Positions 1-8,708 are shown, counted from the first letter of the stretch. The stretch is 64,000 nucleotides of DNA from Chromatiales bacterium (GCA_024679535.1 JAIBDF010000003.1:1-64000); one strand, 5' to 3'. A program made the numbers and translations. Notes: a model not told the origin generated them from the letters alone.

Positions 1-165
1 GCGATGAAAGACATGCTGCGTAAGCACCTCGAGTTATTTCTCGCCGACAACTGCCAGGCGTGGGTGCTCGATGGCGATGGCAAATACGAACGACTGACAC
101 CAGGGAAGAACAAACGCATCTCAGCACAGGATATTTTCCTGGAACACCTGACTGCCCAGACCTGA
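1..165 (+). CDS. ppk1: Polyphosphate kinase 1, C-terminal end (partial)
   Basis: The first frame is open from the window edge to a TGA at 163-165 and gives 54 residues with the DNCQAWVLDGDGKYERL segment typical of the extreme C-terminus of Ppk1, the membrane-associated enzyme that reversibly polymerises ATP gamma-phosphate into polyphosphate. The rest of the gene lies left of the window. It points toward ppx (minus strand), the gene for the degrading enzyme, with about 2.9 kb of accessory sequence in between; in many relatives these two are close neighbours. The call rests on recognising this C-terminal pattern only, so the family is fairly sure but completeness cannot be judged. Confidence 0.8.
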   Translation, partial: AMKDMLRKHLELFLADNCQAWVLDGDGKYERLTPGKNKRISAQDIFLEHLTAQT

Positions 166-241
166 GAAAGAGGTTAGGGGCGTAGAACGGGGGCACCGCA
201 AGGGGCGCTCTACCGCAGTGTACGTGAAACCAATATGCCGA

Positions 242-895
242 CTAGTCGCTTTTGAAGCCCACTTGTTTGTGTGCGCCGTCGCAGAATGGTTTGTTCGCGG
301 ATGCCCCGCAGCGACAAAGCGCAACACGGTTACCGTGCCAGGCATCGCGACCGCCGCCATTCCTTATTGTCAGGTTGCCATTAAACATCAGCGGACCATT
401 TTCAATTGGCTTGATAGTGAGTTCGCCGCCATCGTTGTGTTTGCGCGTACCTGTCTCACCGACGGCGCCGTAATCGGAAAATCCTTCCTTCTCATGTGAA
501 TTGTCGCAGAATGGCTTTTTCCGCGATTTTCCACAGCGACATAGTGCAGCGCGAAAAGCGAGCCCCGGAGCATCAGCGGGCGCATCCTGGATTGCCAAGC
601 GGCCACGAACGAAGAGCGGCCCGTTATAGGCGACGTTGACCGTATTGACGGGCTCGGGCTGCTCTTTGCCCGAACCATCCAAGAAGTCGGCAGTCAGCGC
701 GCCGGTCGGGCATCGCTTTACCACATCGGCAACGTCTTCATCGGTAGTGAGATCGGGCTGGCACCAGGGATCACGACCGCCTACAAAAAGGTCACCTGTG
801 GCTCGACCGCACTCCGCGACATGAATGCAGAGGCGGCCATTCCAGGAAACGGTCGCCTTTGTTCCTGCGTACTGGAACACTGTTTTCTTCGCCAT
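242..895 (-). CDS. CDGSH iron-sulfur protein with N-terminal Fer4_19-type domain
   Basis: This 217-residue soluble protein carries two CDGSH-type motifs, CRCGKSRKKPFCDNSH near residue 120 and CRCGASANKPFCDGAH near residue 190; each normally binds a 2Fe-2S cluster through three Cys and one His. The N-terminal 75 residues have four spaced Cys (C23, C29, and those in DPWCQPD and VKRCPTGAL) as in the divergent Fer4_19 mono-cluster family. The role is probably electron transfer or cluster handling; the substrate is unknown. The ORF track begins at a TTG, but the ATG at 895 is preceded by GGAG at good distance and is preferred. It stands alone, convergent with ppk1. Confidence 0.85.
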   Translation of the reverse strand: MAKKTVFQYAGTKATVSWNGRLCIHVAECGRATGDLFVGGRDPWCQPDLTTDEDVADVVKRCPTGALTADFLDGSGKEQPEPVNTVNVAYNGPLFVRGRLAIQDAPADAPGLAFRAALCRCGKSRKKPFCDNSHEKEGFSDYGAVGETGTRKHNDGGELTIKPIENGPLMFNGNLTIRNGGGRDAWHGNRVALCRCGASANKPFCDGAHKQVGFKSD

Positions 896-1155
896 TTTAA
901 TCTCCAATCACGCGGCTTGATCGCCGAAATTACTGGGTCATTATTGCCCGTCCCCAGAATTAGTAGAAACTAGCTAAGCTGTCTTCATACATGTCGACCT
1001 CAAAAACGCTTGTAGCATCCCTGAAAGAAGGTTGGCTAAACCAAGACCAAAGATGATGGATCACAGAACTACTATATATTCGAACTTCGACATCGCGGCA
1101 CTATATCAATGAAATCATTACTGATTAAATAGATTATGTTGGATACCCGCTTGGG

Positions 1156-1440
1156 TCAGTAGCGGCCGTTCAATGTCCAGGTAACAGCAGAACCGCATTT
1201 CTCGCAGAACTCGGTGTCGATCCATCGACCGCTTTGATCTGAAATATGACGAAATTTCTTGAGTGGACCTGCGAACTTCTTGGCCGCGTCTCTGCGAAAA
1301 TAAACGAGCAGCTTTTCAGTACTACCGGTTCGTTTTTGACAGTACTCACAATGACAAAATACGGTCGATTTCCGAGGCACCCGCCAGAGTGTGTTTCTGT
1401 CGTCAACAATTCCTTTTGTGACGATATTTTGGCCAGCCAT
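1156..1440 (-). CDS. GFA/CENP-V-like zinc protein, short and possibly degraded
   Basis: The 94-residue product has CHCEYCQKRTG and, later, FCEKCGSAVTW, matching the second and third zinc-ligand blocks of the GFA (glutathione-dependent formaldehyde-activating enzyme/CENP-V) fold. Family members are usually 120-150 residues and open with a CxCG block, which is absent here, and the protein stops soon after the CxxCG strand. It may therefore be a truncated remnant, or a short variant unable to bind the structural zinc. Start is an ATG with a weak GGTGA site. Surrounding DNA is more AT-rich than the rest of the window. Confidence 0.5.
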   Translation of the reverse strand: MAGQNIVTKGIVDDRNTLWRVPRKSTVFCHCEYCQKRTGSTEKLLVYFRRDAAKKFAGPLKKFRHISDQSGRWIDTEFCEKCGSAVTWTLNGRY

Positions 1441-1546
1441 TCACCAAGAGCCGTCGTTCAATCACCTGGTAATTGGATCATCTAGCCGTCCGCTTTCGGC
1501 CAGAGCCGGATGTTGACCTCTAAGAAGTTTCGTGTTTACCGGGAAC

Positions 1547-2053
1547 TCAATTTTTCCCGGAGCCGTTGTACTGGCAGGCCACGCCGAAATAGTCCCCGTC
1601 ATTGGCCATCACGATGTCGTCTTTGCCCCCGGTCGAAGTGAACGGCGACGCAGTAACGCCATCGGGGCCCATACTATAGATATCATATCCGCTGTTGACC
1701 GGCTTCAAATTATGGTCCTTCCGCACCGGACCAACGTCTTTGCGGCCGAAAACAACAAGGTACCGATAGGGGTTGCCCCACGGGTCTAGCATGTCGCCGA
1801 CCCCAGCCTCTGCCAAGCTGTCCGGATAGCGGCGGTTGTTTAGCTCGAAACTACTGACAGCCATATGGATTTTGCCAATATCGCCGGTTACTTGCCCAAT
1901 CTTGGCGCGCATCAGCGGTCCTTGCCTCGCGTCCGGGCTGTCGCAATTGGGTGTGGAAACACCGTACTTGGCTACCGCCATTGTCGAGAGAATCGACAAA
2001 ATAACAATAGCGATTAGGAGTTCGAGAAAGGTGAGTCCTTTTTGAGAAAACAT
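1547..2053 (-). CDS. Orphan type II secretion major pseudopilin-like protein (GspG family)
   Basis: The 168-residue protein starts with a type III (prepilin) signal: a short positive leader, a Gly cleavage site, then LTFLELLIAIVILSIL with Glu at mature position 5, followed by one hydrophobic helix. The C-terminal half contains DPWGNPYRY and NSGYDIYSMGPDG, the hallmark of GspG major pseudopilins including the calcium-site loop. No other gsp gene is nearby, so it is an orphan; it would need a prepilin peptidase and an assembly system encoded elsewhere. Start ATG has AGGAAG seven bases upstream. Two Cys, one near the helix end and one at the C-terminus, could form a disulfide. Confidence 0.8.
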   Translation of the reverse strand: MFSQKGLTFLELLIAIVILSILSTMAVAKYGVSTPNCDSPDARQGPLMRAKIGQVTGDIGKIHMAVSSFELNNRRYPDSLAEAGVGDMLDPWGNPYRYLVVFGRKDVGPVRKDHNLKPVNSGYDIYSMGPDGVTASPFTSTGGKDDIVMANDGDYFGVACQYNGSGKN

Positions 2054-2427
2054 AATTCTGCTTCCTTTGATCTACTGAGTCCGTTCAGTCACCCAACAGG
2101 TGAGATATCTCTGGAACATAGGGTAGGAAATTCCGCGCTGAAACGCTGCGATCACCGTCACAGAAGTTCGTGTGACGCGCGCACTGGTCTGTTTGAGCAT
2201 GCGGGAAAAGCTTGAATTGACACTGCGTGCCAATGACCGCTTGGCGTCAGCAGCGGCCACGAGTGGACATGGCTGATAGGTATTTGTTTGGCCGCAGGCT
2301 AGCTTACAAAAGTCTGACTATAGAAGGATTACATAACTCAGAAGCTGTGGAGTTTGTGACTTATTTCTCGGCAAATTTCCGAATGAAGAGTCACCCTTGG
2401 TGTCAATGGCTCATGAGGCGCACTGCG
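2054..2427. other. Stretch without a convincing gene
   Basis: About 370 bases between the pseudopilin start and the small membrane-protein ORF. The plus-strand ORF that opens at 2227 runs through the second half of this stretch, but its N-terminal part has no recognisable pattern and no ribosome binding site, so a start at 2428 is preferred. I see no tRNA, terminator or repeat here. The minus-strand promoter of the pseudopilin gene presumably lies at its left end. Confidence 0.4.
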
Positions 2428-2646
2428 ATGAAAAACCTACCCCACCGGACTGACCGATTTGGCCCGCCCTTAGAACAGTTAGTCACTGATTCCATGATTC
2501 TTACGGAAACGTATGTTGACTCAGCTATCCGAGGGCATCGAGTAAGTTTTGGCGATTCACTGGAGCCAGCTCGCGGAATTGTCAACGGCATGTTTATTGG
2601 GCTTATATTTTGGGTTCTGATGTTGCTGCTATTTATCGCCTTTTAA
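2428..2646 (+). CDS. Small hypothetical protein with C-terminal membrane helix
   Basis: Not recognised. From the ATG at 2428 (GAGG nine bases upstream) the product is 72 residues: a soluble segment followed by one strongly hydrophobic helix, GMFIGLIFWVLMLLLFIAF, ending at the stop. That layout suggests a tail-anchored inner-membrane protein. The ORF track gives a 139-residue version from 2227 that cannot be excluded. It lies inside the lower-GC patch between ppk1 and ppx, so recent acquisition is possible. Confidence 0.4.
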   Translation: MKNLPHRTDRFGPPLEQLVTDSMILTETYVDSAIRGHRVSFGDSLEPARGIVNGMFIGLIFWVLMLLLFIAF

Positions 2647-2809
2647 TTTCTCTTCTAACGACGCGTCTGGGTCAATAGTCGACATTTTAGCTCAAATATA
2701 GCGAACGACAGATTTGGGCCAGGAAGAGCCGTTCGCGAGCGGCAAATTCGGGTCAGGACTTGCTGCACACTGCAGCTGATGTTGGCCGATCACTTCTGTC
2801 TAAAGCAGC

Positions 2810-3028
2810 TTACCTGCCAGCAGTGTCCATGAGCTTCTTATTTCGCTCAATCATGAAGTCAATGATCTTCTTTGTCTCCTCCGGCCCGATGCGATCGACG
2901 GCTTTGCCGACGGAGTTGTAGTACGCCACCAGCAGGTTTCGCATATTGTGGAAACTACGCTCATTCTTTCTTCCGCATACCGACGCATCATTCCTCAGAA
3001 TCCGTTCAATGACACCGGGGTCGCGCAA
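2810..3028 (-). CDS. Small hypothetical protein downstream of ppx
   Basis: Not recognised. The 72-residue product from a TTG start is charged and helical, with no signal peptide or membrane segment. The same frame stays open upstream across the ppx stop codon and still reads like protein ([20 protein letters not shown]), so the true start may lie further upstream, inside the 3' end of ppx, or the gene may be a remnant of something longer. No ATG or GTG is available in that extension. It follows ppx on the same strand and could be co-transcribed. Confidence 0.4.
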   Translation of the reverse strand: MRDPGVIERILRNDASVCGRKNERSFHNMRNLLVAYYNSVGKAVDRIGPEETKKIIDFMIERNKKLMDTAGR

Positions 3029-3065
3029 TCGTAAATCGCACGCAATAGCCAGATGCAGCAGTTCA

Positions 3066-4610
3066 TCAGCGATGCCCTGATACTCGCAAGTCGTAACCCA
3101 CCTGCCGCAGAAGCCCCTGTTCGCGCTCCAGATCGGCGATAGTCAAGGGATTCTCAGGTAGCCAGTCCCCATCAAAACCGATGCTAATTATCTTGCCCGA
3201 CACCTGCATCCTAACCGGTGGGTGCTCGGATTCCTTGCGACTACGATTCAATAGCACGGCAAGTCGCAGCAGTAGCAGCAAGCGGAGGCCAGCTTCCTGC
3301 CATGACTCAGGCAGAACTTCGAAACTCAACTCGTTGATGCGAAGACGCTGTCCTCCGATTAACAACGCAAGGAAGCGCTGCTCGGCCCTCGGGAATCCTG
3401 GCATATCGGCATGCTCGGCAATGTACGCACCGTGTCGCTGGTAGCCGTCGTGGGAAATATCCAGGCCGATCTCATGCAGCCGGGCCGCCCAGTCAAGGAC
3501 CTTGCCAGCGATCTGACTGCGGAAACCCCATTCGTTCCTGCACTGCGCGTATAACTCTGCCGCGGTTCGCGCAACGCGCTCGGCCTGCGGTGCGTCGACC
3601 TGGTAGCGAGCTTCCATCGCCCGCACCGTGCGTTCGCGTGCATCCTCATGCTGCAAGCGGCCCAGCAGGTCATACAACAGACCTTCGCGCAACGCCCCAT
3701 CCGACACTTGCAGGTCGCCGATATTCAGGACACGAAGCAGTTCAGCGAGAATCGAGAGTCCACCGGGCCAAACCTGTGCGCGACGGTCCGACAGTCCCTC
3801 CAGCGAGATGTCCGATACAGAGTCAAACTCGAGCACCTTGTCGATGAGTTTTTCCACAGCGTCGAGGGTCAGTCCGGATTCAGATATCCCAAGTGCCTGT
3901 GCGACCGCTTCGGTCGAGCGAATCGTTCCCGATGTGCCAATCGCCTCGACTTCGCTGGCATTGCGGAAGAACGCCTTCACTGGTCGCAACTCGAGTTGCG
4001 CGACCAGCCGTGCCTTGTTGAATCCCGCCCGACTGATCGTGCCGTCGGGAAAGAACTGCTCGGTCATCGACACGCAACCCATGTGCGTGCTTTCCAGCGC
4101 ACTCGGGTGTTCGCCCTGCCCCAGGATCAACTCGGTGCTGCCACCGCCAATATCCATGACCAGCCGCAAGCCATCGGTCGGGGGAAGGCTGTGCGTAACG
4201 CCCTTGTAGATCAGGCGCGCTTCCTCGATGCCGGAAATGATTTCGATCGGGTGGCCGAGTGCCGCCTCGGCTTCGGCCATAAAGGTCGTATCTTCATGGG
4301 CGCGGCGAATGGTGCTCGTGCCGGCCGCGCGGACCCTGTCCGCTTCTATTTCCCGCAGGCGTTCGCCGAATCGGGACAGGCAATCGAGCGCGCGAACGCG
4401 GGCATCCGGTGAGATATCGCCTTTTTCCGAGAGCCCCTCCGCCAGGCGCACGGTTTCACGAATGCGATCAAGAACAGCAAGCTGGCCATGGCGCAGCTCG
4501 CCGACGATCATATGAAAACTGTTCGAGCCGAGATCTACGGCCGCGATGATTTCCGGCTGGACGGTCTCAGACGGTAAAGGACGATCCGCAGCCACACGTG
4601 GTTTCTGCAT
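3066..4610 (-). CDS. ppx: Exopolyphosphatase / guanosine pentaphosphatase (Ppx/GppA)
   Basis: The 514-residue product has the ASKHA-fold phosphate loops [16 protein letters not shown] near the N-terminus and [14 protein letters not shown] near residue 150, and a C-terminal HD-like helical domain ([22 protein letters not shown]). It releases phosphate from polyphosphate ends and/or converts pppGpp to ppGpp. Length is as expected for full-length Ppx. The ORF track opens at 4670, but the ATG at 4610 is a better start; it still overlaps the end of erpA by 44 bases, so the two are probably translationally linked. It forms the last large gene of a DUF6776-bactofilin-erpA-ppx run, facing ppk1. Confidence 0.92.
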   Translation of the reverse strand: MQKPRVAADRPLPSETVQPEIIAAVDLGSNSFHMIVGELRHGQLAVLDRIRETVRLAEGLSEKGDISPDARVRALDCLSRFGERLREIEADRVRAAGTSTIRRAHEDTTFMAEAEAALGHPIEIISGIEEARLIYKGVTHSLPPTDGLRLVMDIGGGSTELILGQGEHPSALESTHMGCVSMTEQFFPDGTISRAGFNKARLVAQLELRPVKAFFRNASEVEAIGTSGTIRSTEAVAQALGISESGLTLDAVEKLIDKVLEFDSVSDISLEGLSDRRAQVWPGGLSILAELLRVLNIGDLQVSDGALREGLLYDLLGRLQHEDARERTVRAMEARYQVDAPQAERVARTAAELYAQCRNEWGFRSQIAGKVLDWAARLHEIGLDISHDGYQRHGAYIAEHADMPGFPRAEQRFLALLIGGQRLRINELSFEVLPESWQEAGLRLLLLLRLAVLLNRSRKESEHPPVRMQVSGKIISIGFDGDWLPENPLTIADLEREQGLLRQVGYDLRVSGHR

Positions 4611-4929
4611 TCGGATTCCGGATGATGAACTGCGCTCCCTGCAGATCTTCCTTGTAATCGATCTCGGCACCCATCAGGTACTGGATGCTCATCGGGTCGA
4701 CCAACAGCGTGACACCGCCATTCTCGACCTGACTGTCGCCGTCCTCGATATCCTCATCGAACGTGAACCCGTACTGGAAGCCCGAGCAACCGCCACCTGA
4801 GATAAACACGCGGAGCTTGAGGTTCGGATTGGACTCTTCTGCGATCAGTTCACCGACCTTGCTCGCTGCTGCATTGGTGAACACGATGCCGTTCGGAATC
4901 TGCGGTGCAATTTCTGTTGATGTTGCCAT
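4567..4929 (-). CDS. erpA: Iron-sulfur cluster insertion protein ErpA
   Basis: A 120-residue A-type carrier with the three conserved Cys in the usual places: [11 protein letters not shown] in the middle and CGCGSSF at the C-terminus. ErpA receives 4Fe-4S or 2Fe-2S clusters from the Isc or Suf machinery and hands them to apo-proteins, for example in isoprenoid synthesis and respiration. The N-terminal [15 protein letters not shown] strand and the [16 protein letters not shown] segment fit ErpA better than IscA or SufA. It lies 32 bases downstream of the bactofilin gene and overlaps the ppx start. Confidence 0.93.
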   Translation of the reverse strand: MATSTEIAPQIPNGIVFTNAAASKVGELIAEESNPNLKLRVFISGGGCSGFQYGFTFDEDIEDGDSQVENGGVTLLVDPMSIQYLMGAEIDYKEDLQGAQFIIRNPNAETTCGCGSSFTV

Positions 4930-4961
4930 TTGTCTCTAATATCCGGTTTGGGGGCAGCCCG

Positions 4962-5384
4962 CTATTCGCTGACAGCAGCCGCGGCTTCGTCGATGCGATT
5001 AGTCTGTTCCAGCAAAGGTACCTGCCCTTCGGGCTGATGTACAAGCTTCCCGTTAATTTCGGCGCCAATCGCCATTTCGATCAGATTGTAATACACATTA
5101 CCAATAACACGCGCGGTCGGCCCCAGTTCCACACGTTTGCTGGCGAACACATCGCCCTTGACGATGCCGTTCAACACGACATAAGGCACCGTAACACCGC
5201 CGTCGACCGTACCAATATCGCTGATGCTCAGCGCCGACTCGGTATCGGGGTCCGCGGAAATATTGCCATTGACGACGCCATCGACGTGGCAGCCGCCCTG
5301 AAATTGCAGGTCGCCATTGACCTTGCTATTGGGGCCAATGAGCGTCTCAACGACCGTGTGTCTGCGCTGTTTCTTGCCGAACAT
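4962..5384 (-). CDS. Bactofilin (polymer-forming cytoskeletal protein)
   Basis: The 140-residue product has the bactofilin beta-helix core with repeating hydrophobic turns (SKVNGDLQFQGGCHVDGVVNGNIS, VKGDVFASKRVELGPTARVIGNVYY) flanked by short charged tails. Bactofilins polymerise without nucleotide, often at the inner membrane, and organise cell-wall enzymes or appendages. The ATG at 5384 has GGAG six bases upstream and is preferred over the upstream TTG in the ORF track. It starts 12 bases after the DUF6776-like gene, with which it is likely coupled and may interact physically (inference). Confidence 0.9.
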   Translation of the reverse strand: MFGKKQRRHTVVETLIGPNSKVNGDLQFQGGCHVDGVVNGNISADPDTESALSISDIGTVDGGVTVPYVVLNGIVKGDVFASKRVELGPTARVIGNVYYNLIEMAIGAEINGKLVHQPEGQVPLLEQTNRIDEAAAAVSE

Positions 5385-5396
5385 CTGGTTCTCCAA

Positions 5397-6116
5397 TCAA
5401 CCCTGGCTCATGGCCCAGGCATAATTTTCTTCTATGCTCGAGATCGAGCGGGTCCTGGAACGCACTTGAACTCGAATGCGCTCCGGTGTAAATCCGTCCG
5501 GCAAGACAAGCTGCCGGTCAAAATCCTGAAAATAACGGAACGAGAACGGCCAGCCGGATTCCGCATCGGCCGGCAATAACTCCGCCAGAGAGTAGGTCCT
5601 GGCCTCGCCGCCCTCACTTCCCTCGACAGTAACAGCGACGTCACCCGACACCTTGCGATCGTGTTTCATCGCCTGCACCAGCACCAGGCGAAGGTTGAAT
5701 TCTCGTTCTTCGCCACCGCGGGTCAGCCTGAGGTCCTGAACGCGCAGGCCCGGCTTGCCGTCGGCCGGCGACACGATACCGCGGTAAAACGCGATCGCAT
5801 CCCGCTGCTCCTGAATCTTCGCCTGCAATGAAATCAGGCTGCCCTCGACTTCCTTGTACGCCTCGTGATCGATCTCCCGATGCGTCTCCAAAACAGCAAC
5901 TTCCTGCTTCAGGCCGGCAATCTCGTCGTCAAGGGCGTGGATATGCTCCTCGAAAGCGGCGCGTTCGTTGCGCGCATCGACCATGTCGTAGCCTGCGCTG
6001 ATGCGGCCAAACTCAAATACGAGGTAGGTAGCGAGCAGCGCTAGCGCCACTGTGCCGAGCCTCAATAACCAGGTTCGGCCTGCGCCATGCCTTTGCAGGT
6101 GGTAACTAGCGGCCAC
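5397..6116 (-). CDS. DUF6776-like single-pass coiled-coil membrane protein
   Basis: A 239-residue protein with an N-terminal membrane helix (LRLGTVALALLATYLVFEF, about residues 19-37), a coiled coil of about 70 residues (AFEEHIHALDDEIAGLKQEV onward) and a C-terminal beta-rich domain. This is the layout of the uncharacterised DUF6776 family. Orientation is probably N-in with the coiled coil and C-terminal domain in the periplasm. The start is GTG. Immediate coupling to a bactofilin gene suggests a shared role in cell-envelope organisation, which is inference. Confidence 0.7.
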   Translation of the reverse strand: MAASYHLQRHGAGRTWLLRLGTVALALLATYLVFEFGRISAGYDMVDARNERAAFEEHIHALDDEIAGLKQEVAVLETHREIDHEAYKEVEGSLISLQAKIQEQRDAIAFYRGIVSPADGKPGLRVQDLRLTRGGEEREFNLRLVLVQAMKHDRKVSGDVAVTVEGSEGGEARTYSLAELLPADAESGWPFSFRYFQDFDRQLVLPDGFTPERIRVQVRSRTRSISSIEENYAWAMSQG

Positions 6117-6186
6117 TCGAATCGCACTCTATTAAGTCAAAGACGTTATGTTACGCGGAGCGCGGGCACAGCAGAAGTGCCCCATG

Positions 6187-6777
6187 TCACGATTTTGGCC
6201 CTTCATCGGCCTCTTTTCTGGCCCTGGCCATGTCTTTTTCGAAAACTGCGCGCCAGCGCCTCGGCCACCAGCGCGGCTGCGCCGGCAGGCCATCCGGATG
6301 AACGCAATGTCCCAACTCATGCAGGGCAAGTGCATAGACGCGGCGTTTGAAGTAGATCACCTCGTTTACAGGACGCCAGAAAGGCACCCAGCGGATGCGG
6401 TCAAATTCAGGTGTGTCGCCGCAATCGAAGCGCACGCACTTGGCTTCGGAAACGAGGCGCAGTATGAACCAGCGTTGTTTCTGGCCGACACACAGCGGCT
6501 TGCTATTCCGGCGAATAAACTTGTCCGGCAGTCGGTATCGTAACCAATCGCTGGTTACCCCAAGCACCTCGACGTCTTCAGGCCGCAGCCCGACTTCCTC
6601 GTGCAGTTCACGAAACATGGCTTGTTCAGGCTCTTCGTCTCGCAACATTCCGCCCTGCGGAAATTGCCAGCCTCTGGCACCCACGCGGCCGCCCAGCATC
6701 AGCTTGTTCTCGGCGTTCACGAGAATGATGCCGACGTTTGCCCTAAAGCCCTCGGCGTCAATCCAATCGTTGCTCAT
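6187..6777 (-). CDS. rppH: RNA pyrophosphohydrolase RppH (Nudix)
   Basis: The 196-residue protein begins IDAEGFRANVGIILVN and contains a complete Nudix box, GGMLRDEEPEQAMFRELHEEVGL, near residues 42-64, as in RppH. RppH removes pyrophosphate from mRNA 5' ends and so starts RNase E-dependent decay. The RRNSKPLCVGQKQRWFIL stretch is also typical of RppH rather than generic Nudix proteins. It is somewhat longer than E. coli RppH (176) because of a basic C-terminal tail. It is divergent from the btuC-like gene with about 70 bases between starts, too short for a cobalamin riboswitch. Confidence 0.93.
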   Translation of the reverse strand: MSNDWIDAEGFRANVGIILVNAENKLMLGGRVGARGWQFPQGGMLRDEEPEQAMFRELHEEVGLRPEDVEVLGVTSDWLRYRLPDKFIRRNSKPLCVGQKQRWFILRLVSEAKCVRFDCGDTPEFDRIRWVPFWRPVNEVIYFKRRVYALALHELGHCVHPDGLPAQPRWWPRRWRAVFEKDMARARKEADEGPKS

Positions 6778-6849
6778 AGCAACCGTACTAAAACTCTAAC
6801 TGCCGTTTACTTTACACTATCCGTCGCCGCTCGCCCCAGGAGATTGTCC

Positions 6850-7839
6850 TTGCTCGCAGGTCGCACCGGAGCCCTGTTTGTCGTAATGCTGATTATCGTT
6901 GCCGCCTCATTCACGCTGGCGCTCGCGCTCGGCAGTGCGGATATCAGCTTTATTGAAGCGCTGCAGGCACTGCGCGGCGAGGGACCGGAGAAAGTCCAGT
7001 CCCTGGTCACGGATCTGCGGCTGCCACGAGCACTGACGGCGTTCGCCGTTGGCGGTCTGCTCGCGGTCGCCGGTGTCCTGATGCAGGTGCTGCTGCGCAA
7101 TCCGCTGGCCGAGCCCTATATCCTTGGCAGTTCGGGTGGCGCCGCCGTTGCAGCCCTGCTCGCCATGAGCCTTGGAATGGGCAGTCTGATCGTTGATTTC
7201 TCCGCGTTCGGCGGTGCCATGGCGGCAACCCTGCTGGTGTTCGCCATCGCCCAGGGCACTGGCAGCTGGACACCGACCCGACTCCTACTAACGGGTGTCG
7301 TACTCGCAGCAGGATTCAGCGCTGCGACGACGCTGCTACTGGCGCTCAGCCCGGACCAGAATCTCCGCGGCATGCTGTTCTGGCTCATGGGCGACCTGAG
7401 TTTTGCGTTTGATCCTGCGCGCTGCCTCGTTCTGCTTGCCGTTTTGGTTGTCGCCGGCACGCTCAGTGCGAGGCACCTCAATGTTCTCTCACGTGGTGAA
7501 TTGCAGGCGGCAATCGTCGGCCTGCCGGTGCGCACGTTCCGCTACCTGATTTTTGCCGCAGCGGCCCTTGCGACCGCCTTTTCAGTAACGACCGTCGGCG
7601 TCATCGGCTTTATCGGTCTCGTCGTGCCGCACCTGGTACGGCTGGTTGCGGGAAGCGACCACCGCGTGGTCCTGCCGGCGTCGGCCCTCGCTGGCGGCGC
7701 GCTGCTCGTCATCGCTGACACGCTGGCGCGCACCATCATGGCGCCGCGTCAGCTGCCCGTCGGCGCGCTGACCGCCGCCATCGGCGTACCGCTGTTTCTC
7801 ATTCTCATGAACAGGATTCGGGCTGAGCGCTACCAGTAG
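6850..7839 (+). CDS. btuC: BtuC/FecCD-family ABC transporter permease (probable cobalamin importer)
   Basis: The 329-residue inner-membrane protein has about ten hydrophobic helices and FecCD signatures LRLPRALTAFAVGGLLAVAG, NPLAEPYILGSSGGA and GVIGFIGLVVPHLVRL. FecCD permeases import cobalamin, haem or ferric siderophores. B12 is favoured because an adenosyltransferase and a BtuF-like protein lie further along, but the cognate ATPase is 11 kb away. The ORF track opens at 6601 inside rppH; the TTG at 6850 with AGGAG seven bases upstream gives a family-length protein. The last 10 bases overlap the convergent solute-binding gene. Confidence 0.85.
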   Translation: MLAGRTGALFVVMLIIVAASFTLALALGSADISFIEALQALRGEGPEKVQSLVTDLRLPRALTAFAVGGLLAVAGVLMQVLLRNPLAEPYILGSSGGAAVAALLAMSLGMGSLIVDFSAFGGAMAATLLVFAIAQGTGSWTPTRLLLTGVVLAAGFSAATTLLLALSPDQNLRGMLFWLMGDLSFAFDPARCLVLLAVLVVAGTLSARHLNVLSRGELQAAIVGLPVRTFRYLIFAAAALATAFSVTTVGVIGFIGLVVPHLVRLVAGSDHRVVLPASALAGGALLVIADTLARTIMAPRQLPVGALTAAIGVPLFLILMNRIRAERYQ

Positions 7840-8708
7840 CCAGCGCGTTCGGCGAGCAGGCGCGCCTCGTCATCACGAAATCCCGCGATTGCCGCAGAGT
7901 AAGACGCCGGCCCGGGCTCGAGGTCGATCGAGCTGCTTTCCAGAAACCAGTCGAGCAGTCGCTGCGCTGCCGCCGGCTGCCCGGCATGGCGACCGATTCC
8001 CGCAGCGGTCAGGTCGAAATACCACGGTGACGGTGTAAACGGCGCAAGCCCTTCGAGGTCACTGCTCGAAACGCCGATCCCGTAGTCACACTTCCCCGCC
8101 CTGATCGCATCCAGCAATTCGTCCTCGCGCGCGAACGGCGGAAGCGCAAGGTTCTTGATCCAGCGGCGCACCAGGCGCTCGGCCTCACGGACCCCCCGCC
8201 TTTCAATAAGGTAGGCAAGCAGGGATCGATTAGTCGGCAGACCAGATGATGAGAGGCAGACCCGTCCCGCGAATTCCGGAGTTCCAAGGTCATCGAAACT
8301 GGCCGTAATGGGCCGTGCACCGTTACCGTGCGCTATCAGGTGAAGGTGAATACGGATTCCGATCCACAGTGCGTCCGGATCTCTGACCGTTGCGGGCAAA
8401 TCAGCCAGCAAATCGGACTGAATCGGTCGCAGCGCGCCTCGATCTGCGGCGCGCCAGATACTGCCTACGCCGTCGGTGATCAATACATCAACCGGCTTCC
8501 CCGTGTTTTCGATCAGCCTTATGACATGATCGGTTGACCTGCCCCACTCGACCTCTACGGGTATGCCCGTGTCGTCGGTGAATTTCGTCAGCATTCCCGC
8601 CAGCGCATTTTCCTGCTCGCCAGGCGCAAGAACGACGACCGGCGGCGGTGGCGGTCCCACGTCACAAGCGCTCAGAAAAATGACGAACAGCCACAACGCG
8701 CGTTTCAC
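7830..8708 (-). CDS. Periplasmic solute-binding lipoprotein, iron(III)-type family
   Basis: A 292-residue lipoprotein: signal peptide with lipobox LSAC, a proline-rich spacer, then a type II periplasmic-binding fold resembling FutA/AfuA-type ferric-iron binding proteins (VDVLITDGVGSIWRAADRGALRP; GRVCLSSSGLPTNRSLLAYLIERRG). No permease or ATPase gene accompanies it, so it may serve a transporter encoded elsewhere or act as a sensor. The GTG start overlaps the stop of the upstream diguanylate cyclase gene (GTGA), showing tight coupling. Its substrate is not certain. Confidence 0.75.
   Translation of the reverse strand: MKRALWLFVIFLSACDVGPPPPPVVVLAPGEQENALAGMLTKFTDDTGIPVEVEWGRSTDHVIRLIENTGKPVDVLITDGVGSIWRAADRGALRPIQSDLLADLPATVRDPDALWIGIRIHLHLIAHGNGARPITASFDDLGTPEFAGRVCLSSSGLPTNRSLLAYLIERRGVREAERLVRRWIKNLALPPFAREDELLDAIRAGKCDYGIGVSSSDLEGLAPFTPSPWYFDLTAAGIGRHAGQPAAAQRLLDWFLESSSIDLEPGPASYSAAIAGFRDDEARLLAERAGYW

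Noticed and set aside
3648-4412. 254-residue plus-strand ORF opposite ppx
   Set aside because: Antisense shadow of ppx, with no start site or family pattern.
6778-6849. Cobalamin riboswitch upstream of btuC
   Set aside because: The divergent gap is about 70 bases, too short for the element of about 200 nt, and no B12-box was seen.
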